Below are positions 8,480 to 17,069 of a stretch of 34,481 bases of DNA, one piece after another. The stretch lies in NCBI RefSeq assembly GCF_009765985.1, contig NZ_LMUM01000004.1:170527-205007 (forward strand). The letters are read 5' to 3'. The notes under the pieces are model-generated. The model had not been told where the DNA came from. It was given only the letters and a program-made list of their open reading frames with translations, and ran no database searches. A program made the translations under genes and the position numbers. The first letter of the stretch is position 1. Each line of letters begins with the position of its first letter. Origin of the DNA: Acidobacterium sp. S8 (lineage in GTDB: Bacteria > Acidobacteriota > Terriglobia > Terriglobales > Acidobacteriaceae).

Positions 8480-11400
8480 TCAAACCTGCAAGATGTCACC
8501 TTCGCGCGCGACCATCTCATACAGCACCGGGTTGACGAAGAAGCCCAGGAAGAGCCGCGAGATCAAGCCGGCGACGATTACGATAGCAAAAGGCTTTTGC
8601 GTGTCTGAACCGATGCCGGTGGAAAGCGCCGCTGGCAGAAGTCCGAGACAGGCGACCAGGGCGGTCATCATGATAGGTCGCAGCCGCAGCAGCGAAGCCT
8701 CGCGGGTAGCAGTGCGAATGTCTTTGTTTTCCAAACGCAGCTTGTTGATATAGGAGACGAGGATGACAGCGGTTTCGACTGAAACTCCCATCAGCGCAAG
8801 CAGGCCAAGGGCTGATGAAACGCTGAACGGTGTATGCGTTAGCTTGAGCGCAATCAGCGCGCCTACCGGCTCTGTCAATACGACGCCGAGAGCGATGGTC
8901 ACTGGAAATTTGAGATTGCCATAGAGTGCAAAGAGAATCATGAAAATGATCAGCAGGGCAAGCGGTCCGATCAACTCCATTTGGTGCTTTGCTTCGAGGA
9001 ATTCGCCATACTCGCCTCCCCAAGTAAGCCGGTAGCCGGCGGGCAGGGATCTTGTAATGCTTTCTATCGCCCGCTGTCCATCCGCCACGGCTCCCTGCAG
9101 GTCGCGCCCCTCAATGCTGTACTGCACGCCGATGTAGCGTGAATTGTTTTCGCGATAGATGAAGGATGCGCCACTGGCTTCGTGAATATTCGAGAGTTCG
9201 CTGAGAGGAATCTGCTGGCCTGCGGGTGTTCCTACAAGCAGATTACCGATCTGCTGCGCATTCTCGCGAAACTCTGGCTTCATGCGCACGACAAGGTCGA
9301 ATAGTTTTTCGCCTTGAATGACCTGTGTGGCAGCCTGGCCACCGACTGCCGCTTGCACAATCGCCTCGACATCAGCAACGTTGATACCGTAGCGAGCAAT
9401 CTTATCGCGATCGACGTCGATCAGCAGGCTGGGCTGACCAAGCTCCCGTACCACTGTCAGTTCCGTGAAGCCAGGGACTTGCGAGAGACGGCGTTTGATA
9501 TCGAGCGCTTTGCTCTGTAGAACGTTCAGATCGGAGCCATAAATCTTTACCGCGAGCGCACTCTTGAGCCCAGTCAACGCCTCATCAACGGCGTCTTCAG
9601 CAGGCTGGGTGTAGTTGAAGATGACTCCCGGAAACGCCTGCAACTGTTTCTGAATGTCCTCAGTCAGCTCTGTCTTGTTGTGGATTGCACTGGCCTTCCA
9701 TGAAGCATCACTGTAAGGCTTCAGCCCTACGTAAAACTCATCATTGAAGAACCCTGTGGGATCGGTGCCATCATCAGGACGGCCAAGCTCGGAACCGACA
9801 TCGGTGACCATTGGATACTTGCTCAACATCGCTCGAACCTGAGGCGAAAACTTGCTCGCTTCCTCGAACGAAACCGTATATGGCAAAGTTGCCCGCACCC
9901 ATAGCGCGCCTTCATCGAGATGAGGCATGAATTCTCCTCCGATGAAAGGAACAAGCAAAAGCGTTGCAGCGAAGATTAAGAAGGCAGCGAACATCGTTAT
10001 CTTCGGGTGGTCGAGGCACCATACAAGCTGACCCGCATATTTTTCTCGCACCCATTCAAAGGGTTTGTTGACGCGCTCGTGCACGCCTTTTTTGAACCAG
10101 TAGGCGCACATCACGGGAACAAATGTGAGCGTCAGGATCAAAGCCCCTATGAGCGCGATCGATACGGTGTCCGCCATGGGTTTGAATAGTTTTCCCGAAG
10201 GGCCGCTCAGCGCGTAGATGGGCAAATAGCCCGCAATAATGACGGCGACGGAATAGAAGATCGGACGATCAACGTCTTTTGCGGCAGCCAATATGACTTC
10301 GTGCAGGTTGTAGTCCTGGCCTTCGCGCATGCCCAGCTCGCGAAAGATGTTCTCCACCATCACCAGGGTGCCGTCAATTAGAATTCCGAAATCGATGGCT
10401 CCAATTGAGAGTAGGTTCGCTGCGACGCCTCGCGCATGCAGGAAAACAAAGGAAAAAAGCAAAGCCAGCGGAATGGTGAGCGCAACGATTACCGCGGCGC
10501 GAACGCTCACCAGGAAAAACATCAGGACTATGAGGACAAGCGCCATGCCCAGCAGCATGTTGTGCTCAACCGTGTCGATGGTCAGTTGCACCAGATCGCT
10601 GCGGTCGTAGTAAGGCTGCACTTTGATATCGGGCGGCAGAATCTGTTCGTTGAGCTGTCGGGTTTTCTCTTCGACACCCTTCAACACGTTCTGCGTTTGC
10701 TCGCCGCGCCGCATCATAATAACGCCTTCAACCGCGTCATCCGTTTTGTTAAAGCCGAATTCTCCTAAGCGCGGCGCATTCCCAATGGCCACATCGCCAA
10801 TATCGCGAATACGTACCGGCACTCCGTTTTGGGTGCCAACTATGATGTCGCCGATGTCCGATGTATCGCGAACAAGCCCAAGGCCACGGACATAATAAAA
10901 TTGGCCGCCTTGCGAATAGAAACCTCCTCCAGCATTGGAGTTGTTCACGGAAAGCTGTTGCAGCACGGTCGGCACCGTGATGTGGTATCCGTAGAGCCTC
11001 GCTGGATCAAGCAGCACCTGGTATTGCATGACGGTCCCACCGAAACCAGAATCATCCGCGACGCCTGGCACTTGTTTGTATTCGCGCTCGATAATCCAGT
11101 CTTCGTAAATCTTCAGTTCCTGTGGAGTGCGGTCAGGGCTCTGAATGACATATCGATAAACAAGTCCAGACGGACTGGCGAGTGGGGAAAGTGAAGGCGT
11201 TACGCCGGTTGGATATGTCACCTCGCTTAACCGCTGGAAAACGACCTGCCGCGCAAAATAGTCGTCGGTGCCTTCGTCGAATGTCAGGATGACGTCCGAC
11301 AGTCCGTACAGAGAGATGGAGCGCATGACGGACATCTTTGGAACGCCATTCATTTCCACTTCGGTCGGTACAGTAACGAGACGCTCGATCTCCTCGGCCG

Positions 11401-11569
11401 CGTGTCCGGGCCACTGGGTGATGATTTCAACCATTGGTGGAGAAAGATCAGGATAGGCATCCACTGGCATGTGTTGGAATGAGATCGTGCCTCCGACAAC
11501 GATAAACGCCACCATCAGCAGGATTAATAACCGCTGACGAAGGGCAAACTGGACGATGTGGTGAATCAT
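8480..11569 (-). CDS. czcA: Heavy-metal efflux RND transporter CzcA family
   Basis: This is the inner-membrane proton/metal antiporter of a tripartite efflux pump. The 1029 residues match the HME-RND family, with TM1 near residues 12-30, two large periplasmic domains and a second TM block near 860-1015. The TM4 motif DFGILIDGTLVMVEN has D393, D399 and E406 with the same 6- and 7-residue spacing as the proton-relay residues of CzcA, pointing to divalent ions (Zn, Co, Cd or Ni) over the CusA (Cu/Ag) type. No methionine-rich Cu pathway is evident. It is the last gene of the minus-strand operon, 15 bases after the adaptor. The ATG at 11569 begins a typical amphipathic N-terminus (MIHHIVQFALRQR). 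Confidence 0.93.
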   Translation of the reverse strand: MIHHIVQFALRQRLLILLMVAFIVVGGTISFQHMPVDAYPDLSPPMVEIITQWPGHAAEEIERLVTVPTEVEMNGVPKMSVMRSISLYGLSDVILTFDEGTDDYFARQVVFQRLSEVTYPTGVTPSLSPLASPSGLVYRYVIQSPDRTPQELKIYEDWIIEREYKQVPGVADDSGFGGTVMQYQVLLDPARLYGYHITVPTVLQQLSVNNSNAGGGFYSQGGQFYYVRGLGLVRDTSDIGDIIVGTQNGVPVRIRDIGDVAIGNAPRLGEFGFNKTDDAVEGVIMMRRGEQTQNVLKGVEEKTRQLNEQILPPDIKVQPYYDRSDLVQLTIDTVEHNMLLGMALVLIVLMFFLVSVRAAVIVALTIPLALLFSFVFLHARGVAANLLSIGAIDFGILIDGTLVMVENIFRELGMREGQDYNLHEVILAAAKDVDRPIFYSVAVIIAGYLPIYALSGPSGKLFKPMADTVSIALIGALILTLTFVPVMCAYWFKKGVHERVNKPFEWVREKYAGQLVWCLDHPKITMFAAFLIFAATLLLVPFIGGEFMPHLDEGALWVRATLPYTVSFEEASKFSPQVRAMLSKYPMVTDVGSELGRPDDGTDPTGFFNDEFYVGLKPYSDASWKASAIHNKTELTEDIQKQLQAFPGVIFNYTQPAEDAVDEALTGLKSALAVKIYGSDLNVLQSKALDIKRRLSQVPGFTELTVVRELGQPSLLIDVDRDKIARYGINVADVEAIVQAAVGGQAATQVIQGEKLFDLVVRMKPEFRENAQQIGNLLVGTPAGQQIPLSELSNIHEASGASFIYRENNSRYIGVQYSIEGRDLQGAVADGQRAIESITRSLPAGYRLTWGGEYGEFLEAKHQMELIGPLALLIIFMILFALYGNLKFPVTIALGVVLTEPVGALIALKLTHTPFSVSSALGLLALMGVSVETAVILVSYINKLRLENKDIRTATREASLLRLRPIMMTALVACLGLLPAALSTGIGSDTQKPFAIVIVAGLISRLFLGFFVNPVLYEMVAREGDILQV

Positions 11570-11584
11570 TTCAAGCCGCCCTTC

Positions 11585-12769
11585 TCAATGTTGTAGCGAG
11601 TTAGCAAATTGAAGGAATAGGCTGCCGTCGCCCACAACCTTCTCCCCAATGGAAATACCCTGAAGAATTTGGGTTCGGCCACTCTGGTTTTCACCGATCT
11701 CCACATCGCGACGGCCGAACTGATTCGTTCCGATGACGACATACACGAACGGCTGGTTATTGTCGTCACGCAGAACGGAGGAGTCGGGCACGGCAATGGC
11801 ATTCGAGATGGAACCCGCCGTCACAATGACGGTGCAATACATGTCCCTCTTCAATTTCTCGGCTGGATTGTCCACGACAATGCGTGCCTGCAGCGTCCTG
11901 GTGTTTGGATCGAGAGCAGGCGACACATAAGAAATTCGGCCGTGGAAACTGTCCGGATATGCGCTTGTTTGTACTACAACGTCATCTCCGCTGCGCACGG
12001 AAGCAAGATCCGATTGGTAGACATTCGCCAGAACCCACACCGTGCTGAGATCTGAAATGGTAAAGGCCTGCGTTTGTCCCGCCTGCACTACCTGGCCAAG
12101 CGAAACGAGACGCTCTACGACCTCTCCGCCGATGGGAGCAAGCACGGGGACCTGCGCCGAAGACGGAGCCTTCGCCAGATCAGCTGGATTCTTGATGCCG
12201 AGAATTTTCATTCCCTGGTCAGCTGCGTTCAAATCTGCCTGAGCCTGATTGCGGTCCGATTCGGCCTGTTCCAGATCGCGCTCGGCAATGGCGTGGTGTT
12301 GATACAGGTCCTGCGCGCGAGTGTAGTTTTTGTTCGCCAGGCGAAATGAGTCCGCCGCTTTCAAATAAGCGTCCAGCAATTGCGAATAATCGGGGCTACT
12401 CACTTCAAGCATGGGCTGGCTTGCTTTTACATGCTGTCCGGGCAATACGAGAATCCGGCTAACAGGCCCACCCACCTGTGTGATGACTGGCGTAGTCGCA
12501 AAAGCGTTGTATGCCACTGCTCCCGTAAGCCGGAGCGTGCGCGTCAACGTGGTGGGTTGAACAGCGACCACCTGCACGTGCGACATCTGGTCCTGGGGGA
12601 TAGTGAAGAGCTGCGGGGTGGTCGCCTTTGAGGCTTTCGCCGAAAAAGACGTCATCTCGTTCGCTTGCTTGCGGTCGCTCGAGTTGCAGCCCATAAGCGC
12701 AAATACCGAAGTAAATAGGATCACAGTCTGAAGCCTGGATTTGCAGCGCGTGTTTCTTATGGTTGTCAT
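11585..12769 (-). CDS. czcB: RND efflux periplasmic adaptor, CzcB family lipoprotein
   Basis: This membrane-fusion protein bridges the RND pump and outer-membrane channel. The 394-residue product has a lipoprotein signal ending LMGC, with C28 as the likely lipidated residue. The order is a barrel/lipoyl half (VSRILVLPGQHVKASQPMLE), a coiled-coil hairpin (about 125-185, repeated A/D/Q/E heptads), the return lipoyl half (VLAPIGGEVVERLVSLGQVV) and a beta-barrel domain (RISYVSPALDPNTRTLQARI). No His-rich N-terminal metal domain is present, unlike classical CzcB. The start ATG overlaps the czcC stop by four bases (ATGA), so the genes are coupled. Confidence 0.93.
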   Translation of the reverse strand: MTTIRNTRCKSRLQTVILFTSVFALMGCNSSDRKQANEMTSFSAKASKATTPQLFTIPQDQMSHVQVVAVQPTTLTRTLRLTGAVAYNAFATTPVITQVGGPVSRILVLPGQHVKASQPMLEVSSPDYSQLLDAYLKAADSFRLANKNYTRAQDLYQHHAIAERDLEQAESDRNQAQADLNAADQGMKILGIKNPADLAKAPSSAQVPVLAPIGGEVVERLVSLGQVVQAGQTQAFTISDLSTVWVLANVYQSDLASVRSGDDVVVQTSAYPDSFHGRISYVSPALDPNTRTLQARIVVDNPAEKLKRDMYCTVIVTAGSISNAIAVPDSSVLRDDNNQPFVYVVIGTNQFGRRDVEIGENQSGRTQILQGISIGEKVVGDGSLFLQFANSLQH

Positions 12770-14091
12770 GGCAAGCTCCTCGTTCCTACCGCCTGACGAA
12801 GCTGTTCAACCGCAAGCAGGTACGAAGCGAGTGCCTGACGATAGGAGAGCTGCGTATTTCGATAGCTGCGTTCCGCGTCAAGAAAATCAAGCAGACTCGC
12901 TGCGCCGTGCCGGTAAGCATATTCGCTTATGTCGCGAGACTGCTGCGCCGCGTCAAGATAACCCGAACGATAGAGGCCGACGATCTGGTCGTTCGAGCGC
13001 AGATTTTCAAAAGCGTCCCTCACATCTGTAAGAACTTGGCCGTTTGCAAATTTTTCCTGCTCCTGGGCTTGAGTGATGGCGTACCCGGTGCGCGCAATTT
13101 CTCCCTGGTTGCGATCGAAAATCGGCAGCTGGATCTGCCCGAACAGGGACACTGTGTTGTACGTGATGTGCGTGTAGTTGACCTGACCCGTAACATCCCG
13201 TTTGCCGATTGCCTTCTGCAGATCGTGCTGACTGTTGGCAGCAGCTACTCCCTGCTGCGCTGCCCTCAGGTCCGGCCGGTTCTGCAAGGCCTTGGCCTCA
13301 AAGTCTTCCCGGTTGCCCTTTACTGGCTGATAGTCGAATGCGCCCGCCACGTCATAGTCCGCCGTTATCGATTCATATCCGAGCATTTGCCGCAGATCCG
13401 AGAGCCCCTGAACTCTGGCAAGCTTCGCTGCCGATACGTCCGTCTGAAACTGAAGCATCTGCAGCTTTATTTTCAGCAGGTCGTCCTCGCTGATATCGCC
13501 AGCCTTGTACCGGGCTTCGGTGATGTCCATCGTGTTCTTAAAACTCTCAAAGTCTTGCGTGGCCAGCGCCAGAGTCGATTCCGCGAGTTCAACGTTAATG
13601 AACTGCGAGGCAACGCTGAAGGTAAGACTGCGCTCGTTATCGGTGACTTGGGAACGGGTTACAGCCGTCACATCCTTGGCTGCCTGCAGGCGGTGTTGTC
13701 GTTTCTTGCCGCGTTCGAACAGATAACTTACGCCCAGATCAAACTGAGCCGTGTCATCGATGTAATCTGCGCTGAATTCGTTCGGCTGGAAGATCGGCAG
13801 AAACTGTGCATCGCCGATCAATACCGGATTCGGGCGTAGATTTGCTGTGATTTCTTCCGCTTCGCTCTGCTGGATTGTGGTGCGCGCAGCCAGAATGTTG
13901 TGGTTGTGCACGAGCGCCATCTGAATGGCATCGTCCAGCGAAATCGTCACCGCTCCCGGTTTCTGCGCCAGCGTCTGTGCCTGCGGTGGTGATGGCGACG
14001 GGTTTTGCGCAGGCGTGGATTGCGCACCTGCGACTCCACGGAGAAATAGAGAGACTAGCAGCACTGGAAAACACAGACGTTCTGAACGCAT
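12766..14091 (-). CDS. czcC: Outer-membrane efflux channel, TolC/CzcC family
   Basis: This is the outer-membrane factor of the same pump. The 441 residues have a signal peptide (MRSERLCFPVLLVSLFL... cleaved after AGA) and a proline/glutamine-rich linker. Two TolC-type repeats follow, each with long helical pairs: ITLDDA-like ISLDDAIQMALVHNHNI at the first, and SLFGQIQLPIFDRNQGEIA plus LLDFLDAERSYRNTQLSY at the second. The length and repeats agree with the OEP family. GAGAAGG lies upstream of the ATG. It is cotranscribed with czcB (ATGA overlap), and a small CPICH protein gene precedes it by 73 bases. Confidence 0.92.
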   Translation of the reverse strand: MRSERLCFPVLLVSLFLRGVAGAQSTPAQNPSPSPPQAQTLAQKPGAVTISLDDAIQMALVHNHNILAARTTIQQSEAEEITANLRPNPVLIGDAQFLPIFQPNEFSADYIDDTAQFDLGVSYLFERGKKRQHRLQAAKDVTAVTRSQVTDNERSLTFSVASQFINVELAESTLALATQDFESFKNTMDITEARYKAGDISEDDLLKIKLQMLQFQTDVSAAKLARVQGLSDLRQMLGYESITADYDVAGAFDYQPVKGNREDFEAKALQNRPDLRAAQQGVAAANSQHDLQKAIGKRDVTGQVNYTHITYNTVSLFGQIQLPIFDRNQGEIARTGYAITQAQEQEKFANGQVLTDVRDAFENLRSNDQIVGLYRSGYLDAAQQSRDISEYAYRHGAASLLDFLDAERSYRNTQLSYRQALASYLLAVEQLRQAVGTRSLP

Positions 14092-14164
14092 AGGAAATCA
14101 GCCTTCTCAAGAGAGCAACAAATAGTGAGTCGTGCTGCAAGCAGCACGTAAGTAATGCGGCTGA

Positions 14165-14443
14165 TTATGCGGGAGGGGCTCGAGCGAGTGTTTGCAGGAT
14201 GGCAGGACGTGAACGGAAGCTAAAGCATTGAGGCTCCGGCCCATACCCTGCCGGAACGAGGATGAATAGACGCACGTTTGCCACAGGCAGTTCGGCTGCC
14301 TGATGGCTCATGTGGCAGATCGGGCAGGTCTCCGGCGAAGAACTAATGTGACGATGCCAGACTTCTCCGAACGTCGTCCCGATCACGAGCGCAAGAAGCG
14401 CTATCGGCAATACCATGCGACAGATTCGCTTTTGATCGGACAT
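14165..14443 (-). CDS. Small CPICH-motif membrane protein heading the metal efflux operon
   Basis: The 92-residue product has one N-terminal membrane segment (about residues 9-26) and then a likely periplasmic region with H30, H32, C40-P-I-C43-H44 and H47. This is a plausible metal-binding cluster (C-x2-C-H plus flanking His). The layout resembles DUF2946-type small proteins found beside copper or metal genes, but I cannot assign a family with confidence. It is the first gene of the minus-strand czcCBA unit, so a role as metal sensor, chaperone or pump accessory is inferred from context. The ribosome site (AAAAGA) is weak. The C-terminal 30 residues are Pro/Ala/Arg-rich and look unstructured. 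Confidence 0.75.
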   Translation of the reverse strand: MSDQKRICRMVLPIALLALVIGTTFGEVWHRHISSSPETCPICHMSHQAAELPVANVRLFILVPAGYGPEPQCFSFRSRPAILQTLARAPPA

Positions 14444-14939
14444 TCTTTTAAGAGCCGTGCAGAACCTTCCGGATATCTGGCTCTTGATACTACACCGTTA
14501 TTCGACAATCCTCTGGAGAGCGACTCTGACAGAAGGCTCACGTCCAACGAGCACAACAGCTTGGATTAAACTCGCAGCCTCTGATCGCCGACCAGCTCAA
14601 GGAAGGTTGGGCGAGCCGATCAGGCAGAACGTCCATGATTTTCGTGGATTATGGTCACCAATTAACGAAAGATCCGATTTCCGTTATCAATCCAGCATTG
14701 GCGCGCAGGATGACCTACGTGAAAATTTCTGGAGCCTCGTCAAAACGATGATTCTCGGCTCGGTTGTTGAAACTGCTGGACCCTGCTTAGCCATAAGGTG
14801 AAGATCGCTTCCCCTTGACCCTTCGTGCGATTGGCAATCAGAAAGTGATACTTCTCCCTCGATTTAGAACCACACCATCCTTATGGGCTCTCGCAATTGC
14901 GTCTATGGATGACTAGAGAATTGGGCCCCTCTCCTTTGG
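14444..14939. other. Upstream region of the efflux operon, no gene seen
   Basis: About 500 bases separate the CPICH gene from the next coding remnant. It should hold the operon promoter, but no convincing -35/-10 pair or operator-like dyad was found, and no metal-responsive regulator gene (MerR, ArsR or two-component) is present in the island. Open frames here lack family features. Confidence 0.4.
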
Positions 14940-15156
14940 TTCTCGGCATCTGGACCGTGATGCTTCCAATCCTGGGAGGCCGCACAACCCTAGAAGCGCT
15001 ATCACCCCACCAAGCGTCAGCACAAAAGCGGTACCCGAATCGCGCTACGATGCCATCGCCGACGAAACGGCTGAACGTCATCGCGATGGAGGAGAGCATG
15101 TACCCCAGCGCTATTCGTTCCGCAGTCGTCCTTGCAACAGATCTGGCGGACAACAT
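14940..15156 (-). pseudogene. MFS transporter fragment
   Basis: The minus-strand frame contains ERIALGYMLSSIAMTF and SRFVGDGIVARFGYR, the loop between two helices typical of major facilitator permeases (a G-R-x-x-G-D-x-x-x-x-R-F-G pattern). After a frame change near 15030 it continues as AFVLTLGGVIALLGL. Only about 70 residues remain, with at least one frameshift, so this is a dead remnant. The subfamily cannot be assigned. Confidence 0.5.
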
Positions 15157-15201
15157 CGCTCACAGAGTGCGATGGCACGACGCTACAGTGTGGCGCAAGA
15201 A

Positions 15202-15405
15202 TTAGGCTGTCAGCTTTTTCTGGAAATGCCGTTCGGTCATGCTTTGAGCGACCTCGTCCGCGAGAACCTGTCTGAGGTCGAGGCATATCCCGTCGTTCCC
15301 GGCGGCAGCATAGACAGGCTTCTCAAACGTGCTCAAAGCTGGAGTCGTTATCGCCACTTGCGGCGCTAGCTCGTCTGATTCTGGAGAAATGCCTTGACGG
15401 AGTTC
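15202..15405 (-). pseudogene. Unassigned C-terminal coding remnant
   Basis: The frame 15405-15202 ends at TAA and reads protein-like sequence: ELRQGISPESDELAP, ITTPALSTFEKPVYAAAG, LDLRQVLADEVAQSMTE and RHFQKKLTA. It has no start codon before an in-frame TGA-TAA pair just upstream. The composition and amphipathic helices look like the genuine end of a gene, but I do not recognise the family. It probably lost its 5' part during island decay. Confidence 0.4.
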
Positions 15406-15963
15406 TTATCAGAACACCACCGCGCAACAACCAACGACGAGCGCGACTTTGAAAAAGGGCTGGCATCACCCATTTTGCATCATTCCCATTTTATACATTC
15501 CAAAAGAGTTGGGAAATCGCCTGTAATCAGCGGCAGCGCACGACCAATACGCGACCATTCCCGAACCAAACAATGAGGGCGAACGCATCGCTCATGGGAC
15601 TAGCATTTACACGCAGGCAGTCTTATCGCCCACTGGCGTATCGGCTAGTATCGACGGTCTTCGTCTGTCGGAAGCTTTTCCAGACTGGTTTTGCTAATAC
15701 CTCAAATCAGGAAGTCTCGAAGTCTCGAAGTCTCGATTTAACCCGCCGCAGTTTGAATGCGTGGCCCGACCCGAATTATTTGCTCCAGAACAAAACTCCC
15801 CGAGTTTTATTTACAAAATGCTCGTGGTGACCAAAATTCATGAAGAAGTTATCCCGACGGACTGCCGCTTTTCGCTTGGCGAGGCTTCGTCACTCCTGTT
15901 TGGAATAATGTTCTCCCTAGCCAGATACTCGTCTTGATGAGTGCTATGGCCTGAAGTCAACAA
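15406..15963. other. Island segment without a recognisable gene
   Basis: No supportable coding region was seen on either strand. The only local structure noted is three tandem copies of the 8-mer GAAGTCTC at 15711-15734. The segment is probably degraded DNA. Confidence 0.4.
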
Positions 15964-16257
15964 TTGAGACAGCGGTCTTCAGTAGATCACTTCGCGCCAG
16001 CCGATTTCACGGGAATGATCCGACATCGGTTGCGCGAGACAGAGGCCGAAGCCATTGCGTTCGTCGTGAGTAAAGCCGTAGGGCTGGATACCGGAACGGC
16101 ATCGGCTGACTACATCCAGCTTTATCGGCAATGCATCGTTGTTGCTGAAAGCCTTGAAGCCATCCAAAAAGCATCCTCCGTTATTTTGGCAGCATTGGAG
16201 TCAAAGCCGGAATTCGACAATCAGGAACCGCAAGATGCAATGGCAGTCGCCAGCTAG
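15964..16257 (+). pseudogene. ArdC-like antirestriction protein, C-terminal remnant
   Basis: The core LRETEAEAIAFVVSKAVGL, then TGTASADYIQLY and ESLEAIQKASSVILAAL, matches what I recall of the C-terminal part of ArdC-type proteins (ssDNA-binding plus zincin-like domain). These are common on plasmids and integrative elements, where they protect incoming DNA. The upstream HELLH-type zinc motif and the N-terminal domain are missing, and the only start is TTG at 15964. With about 97 residues it is best read as a remnant. Its place at the far end of the island fits a mobile-element module. Confidence 0.55.
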
Positions 16258-16554
16258 TCCGCACCAACACCATGAGCGGGACGGTCAGAGGCCGTCCGCC
16301 CTCCTTATCCACCCGGCACCGAGAAACCCGCGCGTTATCGAAATGATGATGTTGATTTGGGGCTCGATAGCCATTTCACGACAGAGGGTGCAACGGAGTG
16401 TAGCGAACAAGAATATATTTTTGTGGTGTTACTTGCGGGAAGGGAATTTAGAACCCCACAATAACCCACATTAAGGATTGCCCCTCGTTACTTTCCAATA
16501 CTTTTGGCTGCCAGCCGTTCCGCGTAAGTCGTTGATATTACGTTACAGATTGTT
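16258..16554. other. Island end, no gene seen
   Basis: Between the ArdC-like remnant and the att repeat no credible gene or RNA was found on either strand. Confidence 0.4.
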
Positions 16555-16602
16555 CTGTTAACCGAAGGGTTGTAGGTTCGAGTACTACCTGAGGGGCCAA
16601 TT
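16555..16602 (+). repeat. attR: distal copy of the tRNA-Asn 3' end
   Basis: This repeats 2690-2737 with mismatches at 16584 (A for C) and 16595 (G for A). The first breaks a T-stem pair and the second changes a base of the acceptor 3' strand, and the 5' half of the tRNA is missing, so it is not a working tRNA. It marks the far boundary of the island. Confidence 0.9.
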
Positions 16603-16783
16603 CTTTTCAAAGACTTACGACTCCGATAGACAGCGCGATGACCCCCTCAAAAATGTCCGATTGTGGGGACTTTTGTGGCAATCTACGTCAAAATCCTGCG
16701 TAATCACGTTCGATTTTGAGCACGTATGTTCCGCATTTTCGGCTCGCCCAAAGATTTCGGTAAGAGGTGGCGAATTCTGCGGT

Positions 16784-17044
16784 CTAGAACACATCTAGAG
16801 AGACGGGATCGCCAGAGCTTCCAGACTGGCCCGAAACAGTTTTAGTCCGAGAACTGTCGTTTGCATCCGTTGCAATCGTATCGATGAGATATTTTCCATC
16901 GCCATTCTCTTGCACCTGAATTGATGAGGATTGACCCACATTCACTCGAAACGTAGGAAGGGTATTGGGAGGAGATGTGTTCTCATCCGTCACGGAGACG
17001 AATAGATCTACGGTATCGTCGTTCGAAATTGAAATGCTGATCAT
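16784..17044 (-). CDS. Small acidic hypothetical protein
   Basis: The 86-residue protein begins MISISISNDDTVDLFVSVTD and has a consensus ribosome site (AAGGAG, about 6 bases before the ATG), the best in this part of the window. It is rich in Asp, Ser, Thr and Val, with alternating hydrophobic residues that suggest a small beta-sandwich. There is no Cys, membrane segment or signal peptide. The C-terminal stretch SRTKTVSGQSGSSGDP looks flexible. I do not recognise a family. It lies 181 bases outside the distal att copy, next to a phosphoesterase remnant. Confidence 0.7.
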   Translation of the reverse strand: MISISISNDDTVDLFVSVTDENTSPPNTLPTFRVNVGQSSSIQVQENGDGKYLIDTIATDANDSSRTKTVSGQSGSSGDPVSLDVF

Positions 17045-17069
17045 AAGGAACTCCTTGGCTAGTTCAAAA

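Noticed and set aside
12763-13839. Long plus-strand open frame of 358 codons
   Set aside because: It is the antisense shadow of the outer-membrane channel gene, with no family features or ribosome site.
15711-15734. Three tandem copies of GAAGTCTC
   Set aside because: Too short to support a CRISPR, integron or regulatory repeat; probably slippage.
16555-16602. Second tRNA-Asn gene
   Set aside because: Only the 3' part is present; the 5' acceptor strand and D arm are absent and one T-stem pair is broken. It is an att copy.
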